A DNA stretch of 64,000 bases from Pseudomonas sp. A34-9 (lineage in GTDB: Bacteria > Pseudomonadota > Gammaproteobacteria > Pseudomonadales > Pseudomonadaceae). This document shows, in pieces, positions 46,815 through 57,174 of the stretch. The first letter of the stretch is position 1, and each line of letters begins with the position of its first letter. Position numbers and translations under genes: made by a program. Under the pieces are notes generated by a model. That model saw nothing but the letters and a program-made list of their open reading frames with translations, made no database searches and had not been told where the DNA came from. The stretch covers positions 4,738,501-4,802,500 of the forward strand of contig NZ_CP119967.1 of NCBI RefSeq assembly GCF_029543085.1, in the 5' to 3' direction.

Positions 46815-47840
46815 TCAGTTGAAACCGCTGGTGGAAATAAAATCGACGTCGGTTTTCGGCTCGGCCCGCATCAATAGACCGATCACCTGCTCCAGCGTGC
46901 GTCCCTCGAACAGGATCGCGTGCAGCCCGGCGACCAGCGGCATGTACACGCCGACTTCCTGGGATTTGGCCTTGAGCACTTTCAGCGTGTTGACGCCTTC
47001 AGCGACTTCACCGAGGCGCGACACTGCTTCGTCGAGGCTCAAACCCTGACCCAGCGCGAAACCGACTTGATAGTTGCGGCTCTTCGGCGACGAGCAAGTG
47101 ACGATCAGATCGCCAACACCGGCCAGACCGAGGAAGGTCATCGGGTTCGCGCCCTGATTCACGGCAAAGCGGGTCATCTCGGCGAGGGCGCGAGTAATCA
47201 GCATGCTCTTGGTGTTCTCGCCCATCTCCAGCGCCACCGCCATGCCGGCGATGATCGCGTAGACGTTTTTCAACGCGCCGCCCAGCTCGACACCGAAACG
47301 GTCAGCGCTGGCGTAGACACGGAAAGTGCGACCGTGCAGCGCAGCTTGCACGGCTTTGCACAGCTCTTCGTCTTCGCTGGCGACCACCGTGGCAGTCAGT
47401 GCGTGCTCGGCAATTTCCCGCGCCAGGTTCGGCCCGGACAACACGCCGATACGCGCATTCGGGGCGATCTCTTCGAGGATCTGGCTCATCAGTTTGAAGG
47501 TCTGCGCTTCGATGCCTTTGGTCAGGCTGACCAGCATCTTGCCGCTCAACCGCTCGGCATGGGCGGCGAGTACCGTGCGCAGCGCGCTGGACGGCAGCGC
47601 GACAAAACACAAATCGCAGGCGTCGAGGGTTTCCTGCAGGTCGGTGACGGCGGTCACGCCCGGCAGAATCTTGATGCCTTTGAGGTAACGCGGGTTTTCG
47701 CGATTGACCCGGATGGCCTCGGCCTGCTCGGGGTCACGCATCCACTGCCGGACTTGATGGCCGTTCTCGGCCAAAAGATTGGCCACGGCGGTACCAAAAC
47801 TTCCGCCTCCCAGGACCGCAATCGGGCGCTGTTCAGTCAT
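46815..47840 (-). CDS. gpsA: Glycerol-3-phosphate dehydrogenase [NAD(P)+]
   Basis: 341 residues from the ATG at 47840. It makes sn-glycerol-3-phosphate from dihydroxyacetone phosphate for phospholipid synthesis. Dinucleotide motif [17 protein letters not shown] (residues 7-23), then [20 protein letters not shown] and the catalytic lysine region [10 protein letters not shown]. First gene of gpsA-DUF4389-sixA, divergent from the TonB receptor gene. Confidence 0.98.
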   Translation of the reverse strand: MTEQRPIAVLGGGSFGTAVANLLAENGHQVRQWMRDPEQAEAIRVNRENPRYLKGIKILPGVTAVTDLQETLDACDLCFVALPSSALRTVLAAHAERLSGKMLVSLTKGIEAQTFKLMSQILEEIAPNARIGVLSGPNLAREIAEHALTATVVASEDEELCKAVQAALHGRTFRVYASADRFGVELGGALKNVYAIIAGMAVALEMGENTKSMLITRALAEMTRFAVNQGANPMTFLGLAGVGDLIVTCSSPKSRNYQVGFALGQGLSLDEAVSRLGEVAEGVNTLKVLKAKSQEVGVYMPLVAGLHAILFEGRTLEQVIGLLMRAEPKTDVDFISTSGFN

Positions 47841-48036
47841 ATGCAATCCGTTAATCCATACCAGTGGCGATGCCGGCATTATACGGGGCGGCCCACGCGC
47901 GGCCAGCCCCTGCATCAATTACCGACACTTGTAGGAAGAAGACCAACAAAACCTAGGAAAATGCCTGCAACGTGACTGGAAAAGTCACTGTCCTCGGTTA
48001 ACATGCGCGCCAATTCTTCGCTATCAAGGTTGTGTC

Positions 48037-50160
48037 GTGTCTTTTGGCTCTTCGCCCCCGCGTTCGTCCGTTTTACTGGCGCTGCTGTTCAGCCCGGTAG
48101 TGCTGGCGGACGACCTGTTCCTGGACAACGAAGCACTGCCGCAGGTGCTGACGGCCACGCGCCTGAAACAGACGCCGGCAGAAGTGCCGGGGAGCATGAC
48201 CGTCATCGACAGCGAATTGATCAACGCCAGCGGCGCGCGCGACATCAGCGAACTGCTGCGGCTGGTGCCGGGGATGATGGTCGGCAACATCAGCGGCAAT
48301 CAGGCGGCGGTCAATTACCACGGCACCAACGCCACCGAAGCACGGCGCATGCAGGTGCTGATCGACGGCCGCTCGGTCTATCGCGCCGGTTTGTCCACGG
48401 TAGACTGGAGCGATATTCCGGTGGCCATGGAAGACATCGAGCGCATCGAGGTTTTTCGCGGCCCGAACACCGTCAGCTACGGCGCCAATGCGCTGATGGC
48501 GGTGGTCAATATCATCACTCGGAACCCGGCGGACAGCCACGGCACGCGGTTGAAGTACACCCGTGGCCAACGTGGCATCAATGATTTTTATGCCAGCCAG
48601 GGCACTGGCTGGAATGGCGGTGATCTGCGCCTGTCGTTGTCCGGCCAGGAGGACGACGGCTTCGACAGCGATCGCACCGGCGCCGACTATCGTGACAGCC
48701 GCCGCTTGAACCGTTTCAGTCTTGCGGTCAGCCACACCCTCAGCGATAACCAGAGCCTCGACTGGCAGGTCAACGCAAAGGACGGCACCAACCAACGGCC
48801 ATACACCTACCGTCCGGTGTTCTCCGGGATTACCGCCGCCGGGAACAATTCCGACGTGGTGGCCAAGGATTATGCCGGTTCGGTGCGCTGGAACCTCGAC
48901 ATCAATCCGGAGCACAGCCTTTATATACAAGGCTCGGCACAACACTGGGACCGACAGCAAACCTGGCGCGCCTGCGATGCCGAGGTGTCGTTCAGCCCTG
49001 AACTGACGCAGTTGTGGCAACTCAACCCGAATTACACCGAGCGTCTGGCGCGCAACATCACCCGTTTCACCGGCCCCGGCGCTGAACCCGGCACCCCGCA
49101 GGAAATGGCTCTGGCCAATCAGGTGCTGGATCAATGGCGCAACGGTGCCAGTCGAACCCTGTGCGGCGACATCGACCAGAGCGCCCGCGAATCGCGTTAC
49201 GACCTCGAATTGCAAGACACCCTCAGCCTGTCCGACAGCCTACGCCTGGTCAGCGGCATGAACTATCGTTACGACCGCGCCGACTCCGAGACCTACTTCA
49301 ATGGCACGCTGGACGACACCACGTGGCGCGCGTTCGGCCAACTGGAATGGCGCGCCACGGAACACTGGCTGTTGCAGGGCGGTGCGATGTTTGAAAACAC
49401 GCAACTGATTGGCAGTTCGCTGACCCCGCGATTTGCCGTCAATTACCTGATCAACCCGCGTCACGGGTTGCGCGCGGTGTACTCGGAGGCGATCCGCTCG
49501 CCGGACATGTTCGAGAACAACGTCAACTGGAGCTATCAGGTCAGCAAACTGCGACCCTCGGCCTACGGCCAGTCGTCGGCGCGTTACTTCGTCAAGACCC
49601 GCGGCCCGGGCGATCTCGATCAGGAACACATGCGCTCACGCGAACTGGGCTACAACGGCTATTTCGCCGAGCTGGGCCTGGCCCTGGATGTGAAGCTGTT
49701 CTACGACGAGATCACCGAAATGATCAGTGAGCCGCTGCGCAACAACCAATACATCGCGAGCAACGCCAACAGCTCACGGTTTCGCGGTACTGAAACCCAG
49801 CTCGACTGGCGCGTAAGCCTGGCCGACCGCTTGCGTTTCACGTACGCCTTTGTCGATGCCGAGGCGAGTAACCCACTGGATCAGCAATTCACTTCGCGCA
49901 ACAGCGGTTCGGCCGGTTGGCTGCGCGACTGGGGCCACGGCTGGAACAGCGCCCTCTTCTATTACGGCGACAACGCGCTCAACGGCTACCGTTTCGAACG
50001 CGTCGACACGCGCATCGCCAAACGCATTGCGCTGGGCAAAGCGCAACTGCAACTGGCCGGCGTGCTGCAACAGCGCCTCGATCATGAGCCAACCACCTTC
50101 GTCGACAACAATTACGACGAGCGCCGAGTGATGTACTTCAGTGCCGAGCTGGAGTTCTAG
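48037..50160 (+). CDS. TonB-dependent outer-membrane receptor
   Basis: 707 residues from a GTG at 48037 (AAGG seven bases upstream). Signal peptide (SSVLLALLFSPVVLA), then the plug domain with a VLTATRLKQTPAEVPGSMTV TonB box region and ISELLRLVPGMMVG. The beta-barrel ends in an aromatic C-terminus (RRVMYFSAELEF). Closest in style to catecholate-siderophore/cobalamin receptors, but the ligand is unknown. The next gene starts two bases after the stop, so it is coupled to a binding protein and a hybrid kinase. Confidence 0.93.
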   Translation: MSFGSSPPRSSVLLALLFSPVVLADDLFLDNEALPQVLTATRLKQTPAEVPGSMTVIDSELINASGARDISELLRLVPGMMVGNISGNQAAVNYHGTNATEARRMQVLIDGRSVYRAGLSTVDWSDIPVAMEDIERIEVFRGPNTVSYGANALMAVVNIITRNPADSHGTRLKYTRGQRGINDFYASQGTGWNGGDLRLSLSGQEDDGFDSDRTGADYRDSRRLNRFSLAVSHTLSDNQSLDWQVNAKDGTNQRPYTYRPVFSGITAAGNNSDVVAKDYAGSVRWNLDINPEHSLYIQGSAQHWDRQQTWRACDAEVSFSPELTQLWQLNPNYTERLARNITRFTGPGAEPGTPQEMALANQVLDQWRNGASRTLCGDIDQSARESRYDLELQDTLSLSDSLRLVSGMNYRYDRADSETYFNGTLDDTTWRAFGQLEWRATEHWLLQGGAMFENTQLIGSSLTPRFAVNYLINPRHGLRAVYSEAIRSPDMFENNVNWSYQVSKLRPSAYGQSSARYFVKTRGPGDLDQEHMRSRELGYNGYFAELGLALDVKLFYDEITEMISEPLRNNQYIASNANSSRFRGTETQLDWRVSLADRLRFTYAFVDAEASNPLDQQFTSRNSGSAGWLRDWGHGWNSALFYYGDNALNGYRFERVDTRIAKRIALGKAQLQLAGVLQQRLDHEPTTFVDNNYDERRVMYFSAELEF

Positions 50161-50161
50161 G

Positions 50162-51090
50162 ATGCGCTACGGGCCGTCGCGGAAGATGCCAACCCTTGGC
50201 CACTGGCTGGCCGGGGTCTGCCTGTTTCTGACCGCATGGCTGCACGGCGTGGCGGTGCAGGCGGCCGATATTCTGTTGACCGGCGCCGAGGAGAGTCCTG
50301 GCGTGCAAGCGTTCGTGCAGGCACTCAGCGAATTGCGCCCGACCGACAACGTGCGTTTCCAGCCGCTGGCCAGTCTGCCGGCACCGGGCAAACTGCCCGC
50401 CAGTCTGCGCCTGATTCTGCTCGACCTGCCGAGTCTCGACTGGCGTCTGCAAGAACCGCAAGGGCCGGCAACCCTGGTGCTGCGCATCAGTCGCCTGCAA
50501 GCTCGCCAGCGCCTGGGCAGCGCGCAACCGGCGCACTTGAGTTTGCTCTGGAGTGACCCGCCGCTGGGCCGCCAGTTGCAATTGATCCGGCGTATTTTGC
50601 CCCAGGCCCGGCGGATCGGCGTGCTGTTCGATCAGCACAGCGAATTCCTTCTCAAGGAACTGAATCTCGCCGCCGCACAGCTGAACCTGCAAGTCGTCAG
50701 CCAGCGCTGGGACAACACCCACGACAGCCGTCCCCTGCAAGCTGTACTGAAAAACAGCGATGTTTTACTGGGGCTCGACGACCCCGATCTGTACAACCCG
50801 AAAACCGCGAAAAACCTGCTGCTCAGCAGTTACTCACGGCAGGTTGCGCTGGTCGGCCCCAATGTCGCCTTCGTTCGCGCCGGCAGCCTTGCCAGTACCT
50901 ACAGCGATCAGAACGACTGGCTGGCGATGCTCGATCAATTGCTCGACCAACCGCCGGCCAGTTGGCCGCGAACCCTCTACCCCGCACGTTTCAAGGTCTC
51001 AAGTAATGCGCAGGTCGCTCGTTCACTCGGTATCGAACCGTTGAATGAAGCGTCTGTCGCCAGCGCGCTGGCTGAAGGAGAACACCGCCC

Positions 51091-51094
<4 letters not shown>
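50162..51094 (+). CDS. Periplasmic ABC-type substrate-binding protein without transporter
   Basis: 310 residues from the ATG at 50162 (GGAG seven bases upstream; ATG 50186 is an alternative). N-terminal signal segment ([20 protein letters not shown]), then a two-lobed PF04392-like fold with [20 protein letters not shown] and [20 protein letters not shown]. No permease or ATPase gene is nearby. Position between a TonB receptor and a hybrid kinase (ATGA overlap) suggests it presents a ligand to the kinase, as in LuxP- or TorT-type systems; this is inference. Confidence 0.87.
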
Positions 51095-52995
<1,901 letters not shown>

Positions 52996-53093
52996 TGTGG
53001 GCCTTTCGACCATTCGCGACTGGCGTGAAAAGCGAAAGTGCGGCAGTCTTAGGCACCCGAACGAGCCTCAAAAGGGGCTTGAATAAAAATTTC

Positions 53094-53111
53094 AGTGCAC
53101 AAGTGTACATT
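53094..53111. promoter_or_regulatory. Dyad upstream of fabA, candidate DesT-type operator
   Basis: AGTGCACAAGTGTACATT, 12 of 18 positions symmetric, 131 bases before the fabA start. In P. aeruginosa the TetR regulator DesT binds near the fabAB promoter; the match here is by eye only. Confidence 0.35.
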
Positions 53112-53242
53112 CATGTCCTTGGTGCTGTGACTTTCACCACAACGCAATAGTCTATGAGTAGGCTGCCGGTTCGAGGCATGAACGCTTCGAACGGTCGGGA
53201 AGATTTGCCCCACCTGCCGCATGGGATTATTGAGGAGCTCGC

Positions 53243-53758
53243 ATGACCAAACAAAACGCCTTTACTCGGGAAGATCTGCTGCGCTGCAGTCGCGGTGAGC
53301 TGTTCGGCCCAGGTAACGCGCAACTGCCCGCCCCGAACATGCTGATGGTCGATCGCATCACCCTGATCAGCGAAGAAGGTGGCAAGTACGGCAAAGGTGA
53401 ATTGGTCGCCGAGCTGGATATCAACCCTGACCTGTGGTTCTTCGCCTGCCATTTCGAAGGCGATCCGGTGATGCCGGGCTGCCTGGGTCTGGACGCCATG
53501 TGGCAACTGGTCGGTTTCTTCCTGGGCTGGCAAGGCCTGCCGGGCCGTGGCCGTGCGCTGGGTTCGGGCGAAGTGAAATTCTTCGGTCAAGTACTGCCGA
53601 CCGCCAAGAAAGTCACCTACAACATTCATATCAAACGCGTCCTCAAGGGCAAGCTGAACCTGGCCATCGCCGATGGTTCGGTGACTGTCGACGGTCGCGA
53701 AATCTACACCGCCGAAGGCCTTCGCGTCGGCGTGTTCACCTCCACTGACAACTTCTAA
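53243..53758 (+). CDS. fabA: 3-hydroxydecanoyl-ACP dehydratase/isomerase
   Basis: 171 residues. It dehydrates 3-hydroxydecanoyl-ACP and isomerizes trans-2 to cis-3-decenoyl-ACP, the entry to unsaturated fatty acids. Active-site H70 ([14 protein letters not shown]) and D84 ([10 protein letters not shown]) are at the E. coli positions. fabB follows after 11 bases, the standard fabAB operon. Confidence 0.99.
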   Translation: MTKQNAFTREDLLRCSRGELFGPGNAQLPAPNMLMVDRITLISEEGGKYGKGELVAELDINPDLWFFACHFEGDPVMPGCLGLDAMWQLVGFFLGWQGLPGRGRALGSGEVKFFGQVLPTAKKVTYNIHIKRVLKGKLNLAIADGSVTVDGREIYTAEGLRVGVFTSTDNF

Positions 53759-53769
53759 GGGTTATTCGC

Positions 53770-54990
53770 ATGCGCCGCGTCGTTATCACTGGTCTGGGCA
53801 TTGTTTCGTGCCTGGGCAATGACAAAGAGACCGTCTCCGCTAACCTGCGTGCAAGCCGCCCTGGCATCCGGTTCAACCCGGAATATGCCGAAATGGGTCT
53901 GCGTAGCCAGGTTTCCGGCTCCATCGACCTCAACCTTGAAGAGCTGATTGATCGCAAGATCTATCGCTTCGTCGGCCACGCAGCGGCTTACGCCTACCTG
54001 GCCATGAAAGACGCTATCGCTGACTCCGGCCTGACCGAAGAGCAAGTGTCCAACCCGCGTACCGGCCTGGTGGCTGGCTCGGGCGGTGCTTCCACGCTGA
54101 ACCAGATGGAAGCGCTGGACATCCTGCGCGAGAAAGGCGTGAAACGCGTTGGCCCATACCGTGTAACGCGGACCATGAGCAGCACCGTTTCCGCTTGCCT
54201 GGCCACGCCATTCAAGATCAAGGGCCTGAACTACTCCATCGCTTCTGCCTGCGCCACCAGTGCTCACTGCATCGGTACTGCCATGGAACAGATCCAGATG
54301 GGCAAGCAGGACATCGTCTTCGCCGGTGGTGGTGAAGAAGAGCACTGGAGCCAATCGTTCCTGTTCGACGCCATGGGCGCTCTGTCCAGCAAGCGTAACG
54401 ACACCCCGGAACAAGCTTCCCGTGCCTACGACAAAGACCGTGACGGTTTCGTCATCGCTGGCGGTGGCGGCATGGTCGTGGTTGAAGAGCTGGAACACGC
54501 TCTGGCCCGTGGCGCGAAAATCTACGCGGAAATCGTTGGCTACGGCGCGACCTCCGACGGCTATGACATGGTTGCCCCAAGTGGCGAAGGCGCGATCCGC
54601 TGCATGCAGATGGCGATGTCCACCGTTGATACGCCGATCGACTACCTGAACACCCACGGCACCTCGACTCCGGTCGGCGACGTCGCGGAAATGAAAGGTG
54701 TGCGTGAAGTGTTCGGCGACAAGGCACCCGCGATCAGCTCGACCAAGAGCCTGTCCGGTCACTCCCTGGGCGCCGCCGGCGTTCACGAAGCGATCTACTG
54801 CATGCTGATGATGGAAGGCAACTTCATTGCCGGTTCCGCCAACATCGACGAGCTGGACCCTGAAGTGGCCGATCTGCCGGTGCTGACCAAGACCCGCGAG
54901 AACGCCACGATCAACACCGTGATGAGCAACAGCTTCGGCTTCGGCGGCACCAACGCCACGCTGGTACTGAAGCGCTGGGAAGGCAAATAA
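53770..54990 (+). CDS. fabB: 3-oxoacyl-ACP synthase I
   Basis: 406 residues. Condenses cis-3-decenoyl-ACP with malonyl-ACP. Nucleophile about C161 in [14 protein letters not shown]; histidines in [12 protein letters not shown] and [14 protein letters not shown]-terminal [18 protein letters not shown]. Paired with fabA; followed by a terminator. Confidence 0.99.
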   Translation: MRRVVITGLGIVSCLGNDKETVSANLRASRPGIRFNPEYAEMGLRSQVSGSIDLNLEELIDRKIYRFVGHAAAYAYLAMKDAIADSGLTEEQVSNPRTGLVAGSGGASTLNQMEALDILREKGVKRVGPYRVTRTMSSTVSACLATPFKIKGLNYSIASACATSAHCIGTAMEQIQMGKQDIVFAGGGEEEHWSQSFLFDAMGALSSKRNDTPEQASRAYDKDRDGFVIAGGGGMVVVEELEHALARGAKIYAEIVGYGATSDGYDMVAPSGEGAIRCMQMAMSTVDTPIDYLNTHGTSTPVGDVAEMKGVREVFGDKAPAISSTKSLSGHSLGAAGVHEAIYCMLMMEGNFIAGSANIDELDPEVADLPVLTKTRENATINTVMSNSFGFGGTNATLVLKRWEGK

Positions 54991-55013
54991 TTCCCCCCGC
55001 TTGAGCCACACAC

Positions 55014-55048
55014 AAAAACGCCCCGACTGGTTCGGGGCGTTTTTTTTC
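55014..55048 (+). terminator. Terminator of fabAB
   Basis: AAAAACGCCCCGACTGGTTC then GGGGCGTTTTTTTT: strong stem-loop and T-run, 23 bases after the fabB stop. Confidence 0.93.
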
Positions 55049-55082
55049 GTCTGCAAAAAATAGCAGTCACACCGAAAAAACC

Positions 55083-55171
55083 TGTGGGAGCGAGCCTGCT
55101 CGCGAATGCGATATTCCAGTCACCCTATCGTCGTCTGACTCACCGAATTCGCGAGCAGGCTCGCTCCCACA
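55083..55171. repeat. REP pair, GAGCCTGCTCGC class
   Basis: TGTGGGAGCGAGCCTGCTCG and its inverted partner CGAGCAGGCTCGCTCCCACA. The 333-base gap 55049-55381 otherwise holds only the promoter of the next small gene. Confidence 0.9.
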
Positions 55172-55301
55172 AGGGGTTTCAGTGCTTATGAAAATGAAAC
55201 TTCTGTCATGAAACTTTGCCCCCTGCGACCGAATGTCGCGGATTACGCGGGCTGCAGGACTGTTGCAAAAAACGCAATGACACCTTGCACAAATCAGCCG
55301 T

Positions 55302-55330
55302 TTACTTAGCAAGCTAACAAATCATATAAA
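55302..55330 (+). promoter_or_regulatory. Predicted promoter of the 62-residue protein gene
   Basis: TTACTT and TATAAA with 17-base spacing, followed by an approximately 45-base leader. Confidence 0.5.
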
Positions 55331-55381
55331 AGAGTCCTGCACACGCCTTGCTGCAGATAACTTGAGATTTGGAGCTAGCAG

Positions 55382-55570
55382 ATGACTGTAAAAGTAACTG
55401 AACGCGACGATTCACACATGTCCCACGAAGGCGTAGCCGCCGGTATCCGCATCTGGGATGTGCATCAACAAGACTTGCTGGTCGGCATGTTCCACAACGA
55501 GATCGATGCCCACAACTACAAGGCCGAACTCGAAGTGCAAGAACAACAGCGCGACACCCGCTCCTCCTGA
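55382..55570 (+). CDS. Small conserved protein of unknown function
   Basis: 62 residues starting MTVKVTERDDSHMSHEGVAA, with GGAG seven bases upstream of the ATG and a hairpin terminator after the stop. Core GIRIWDVHQQDLLVGMFHNE then IDAHNYKAELEVQEQ looks like a compact beta-hairpin plus helix. Own promoter and terminator make it a convincing monocistronic gene. No family recognised. Confidence 0.75.
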   Translation: MTVKVTERDDSHMSHEGVAAGIRIWDVHQQDLLVGMFHNEIDAHNYKAELEVQEQQRDTRSS

Positions 55571-55591
55571 TTCAACCCCAGCATTGAAAAC

Positions 55592-55624
55592 GACAAACCC
55601 CGCCATGAGCGGGGTTTGTCGTTG
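55592..55624. terminator. Bidirectional terminator between convergent genes
   Basis: ACAAACCCCGCCATGAGCGG then GGTTTGT: near-perfect palindrome between the 62-residue protein gene and the DUF2058 gene. Confidence 0.8.
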
Positions 55625-55640
55625 TTACGGCTTTATCGAT

Positions 55641-56183
55641 TTACCACATCAGATCATCAGGGATCTGATACGCCGCGTACGGATCGTCCTCGGTGCTGAC
55701 TTCTTCGGTCTGCACGTTGAGCTGGACGATGCGCTGTGGATCACGCTCCTGGATCTTCAGGGCCGCCTCACGGGGAATGACTTCGTAACCGCCGGCATGG
55801 TGCACGATCGCCAGCGAACCGCTGCTGAGCTTGTTGCGCATCAGCGTATTGACCGAGATGCGCTTGACCTTCTTGTCGTCGACGAAGTTGTAGTAGTCCT
55901 CGGTGGTCAGCTTCGGCAGACGCGAGACTTCGATCAGTTGCTTGACCTGCGCCGCACGCGCCTTGGCCTCGGCTTTCTCTTTCTGCTGGCGGTTCAACTC
56001 CTGGTCGCGCTTGACCTTCTCGGCCATGGCTTCCTGAGCGGCGCGCTGCTGCGAGTCATCCAGTTCGATCTGGCCTTTGTGGGCCAGGCGCTGCTGCTTC
56101 TGCTTGTCTTTGCTGACCTGCTTGGCCTGCTTTTGATTGACCAGACCTGCTTTGAGCAACTGGTCGCGAAGGGAAATACTCAT
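55641..56183 (-). CDS. DUF2058 family protein
   Basis: 180 residues. Highly charged coiled-coil N-terminal half (Lys/Gln/Glu/Ala-rich, residues about 15-85, with KDKQKQQRLAHKGQIELD and RAAQEAMAEKVKRDQELNRQ), then a globular part with TTEDYYNFVDDKKVKRISVN and YEVIPREAALKIQERDP. Similar to YaiL-type proteins, of unknown function and possibly nucleic-acid associated. Follows mazG on the same strand. Confidence 0.92.
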   Translation of the reverse strand: MSISLRDQLLKAGLVNQKQAKQVSKDKQKQQRLAHKGQIELDDSQQRAAQEAMAEKVKRDQELNRQQKEKAEAKARAAQVKQLIEVSRLPKLTTEDYYNFVDDKKVKRISVNTLMRNKLSSGSLAIVHHAGGYEVIPREAALKIQERDPQRIVQLNVQTEEVSTEDDPYAAYQIPDDLMW

Positions 56184-56208
56184 CGGGCTTACTCACTTGG
56201 GCAGTTGC

Positions 56209-57042
56209 TCAGCCGCAGCTAGGCAAATTCTTTTCCTGACGTTTGGCTTCACCCCACAGGGCGTCCAACTCTTCGAGGGTGCAATCTTCTATGGGACGGT
56301 GGGTGTCGCGCAATGCTTGTTCGATAAAACGGAAACGTCTTTCAAACTTGCCATTGGCGCCACGCAGTGCGGTTTCCGGGTCAACCTTCAGGTGCCGGGC
56401 CAGATTGACCACGGAAAACAACAGGTCGCCGATCTCGTCCGCCACCGCTTCGGGATCGTTTTCGGACATGGCTTCGAGCACTTCATCGAGCTCTTCGCGG
56501 ACCTTGTCGAGCACGGGCAAGGCGTCCGGCCAGTCGAAACCGACCTGCCCGGCACGCTTTTGTAACTTGGCTGAGCGTGACAGTGCCGGCAGCGTGGCTG
56601 GCACGTCATCGAGCAGTGACAGTTGCTCGGGCGCGCTGGATTTCTCGGCGCGCTCTTCGGCCTTGATCTCTTCCCAGCGTTGCTTGACCTGTTCTTCGCT
56701 CAAGCGCGGCACATCCAGCGGCGCGTAGAGATCGCCAGTGGGGAACACATGAGGATGACGACGAATGAGTTTGCGGGTGATGCTGTCGATCACGCCGGCA
56801 AATTCGAAGCGCCCTTCTTCCTTGGCCAACTGGCTGTAATACACCACTTGAAACAACAGATCGCCCAACTCGCCCTGCAAATGATCGAAGTCGCCACGCT
56901 CAATGGCGTCAGCCACTTCGTAAGCTTCTTCGAGGGTGTGCGGGACGATGGTCGCGTAGGTTTGCTTGATGTCCCACGGGCAACCGAACTGCGGATCGCG
57001 CAGACGGTTCATCAAGTGCAGCAGGTCTTCAAGGCTGTACAT
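56209..57042 (-). CDS. mazG: Nucleoside triphosphate pyrophosphohydrolase MazG
   Basis: 277 residues from the ATG at 57042 (GAGAG seven bases upstream; another ATG is one codon earlier at 57045). Two MazG domains, each with the EExxD-type metal site: HTLEEAYEVADAIERGDFDH then ELGDLLFQVVYYSQ, and a second EIGDLLFSVVNLARHL. It hydrolyses NTPs to NMP and pyrophosphate and lowers ppGpp in E. coli. The neighbour relA is directly upstream on the same strand, as in E. coli. Confidence 0.96.
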   Translation of the reverse strand: MYSLEDLLHLMNRLRDPQFGCPWDIKQTYATIVPHTLEEAYEVADAIERGDFDHLQGELGDLLFQVVYYSQLAKEEGRFEFAGVIDSITRKLIRRHPHVFPTGDLYAPLDVPRLSEEQVKQRWEEIKAEERAEKSSAPEQLSLLDDVPATLPALSRSAKLQKRAGQVGFDWPDALPVLDKVREELDEVLEAMSENDPEAVADEIGDLLFSVVNLARHLKVDPETALRGANGKFERRFRFIEQALRDTHRPIEDCTLEELDALWGEAKRQEKNLPSCG

Positions 57043-57067
57043 CATTTATCTCTCACCACAAAACCCA

Positions 57068-57156
57068 TGTGGGAGCGAGCCTGCTCGCGAAAGCGGTGTG
57101 TCTGCAACAATGATGTCGACTGACACACCCTCTTCGCGAGCAGGCTCGCTCCCACA
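57068..57156. repeat. REP pair, GAGCCTGCTCGC class
   Basis: TGTGGGAGCGAGCCTGCTCG and inverted partner, in the gap between relA and mazG (same strand). Confidence 0.9.
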
Positions 57157-57174
57157 GTTGATCGGCGTCGATGT

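Noticed and set aside
48073..49215. Antisense 380-codon frame over the TonB receptor gene
   Set aside because: Composition is that of a mirrored coding strand (His/Arg/Gln-rich) and no start context is present.
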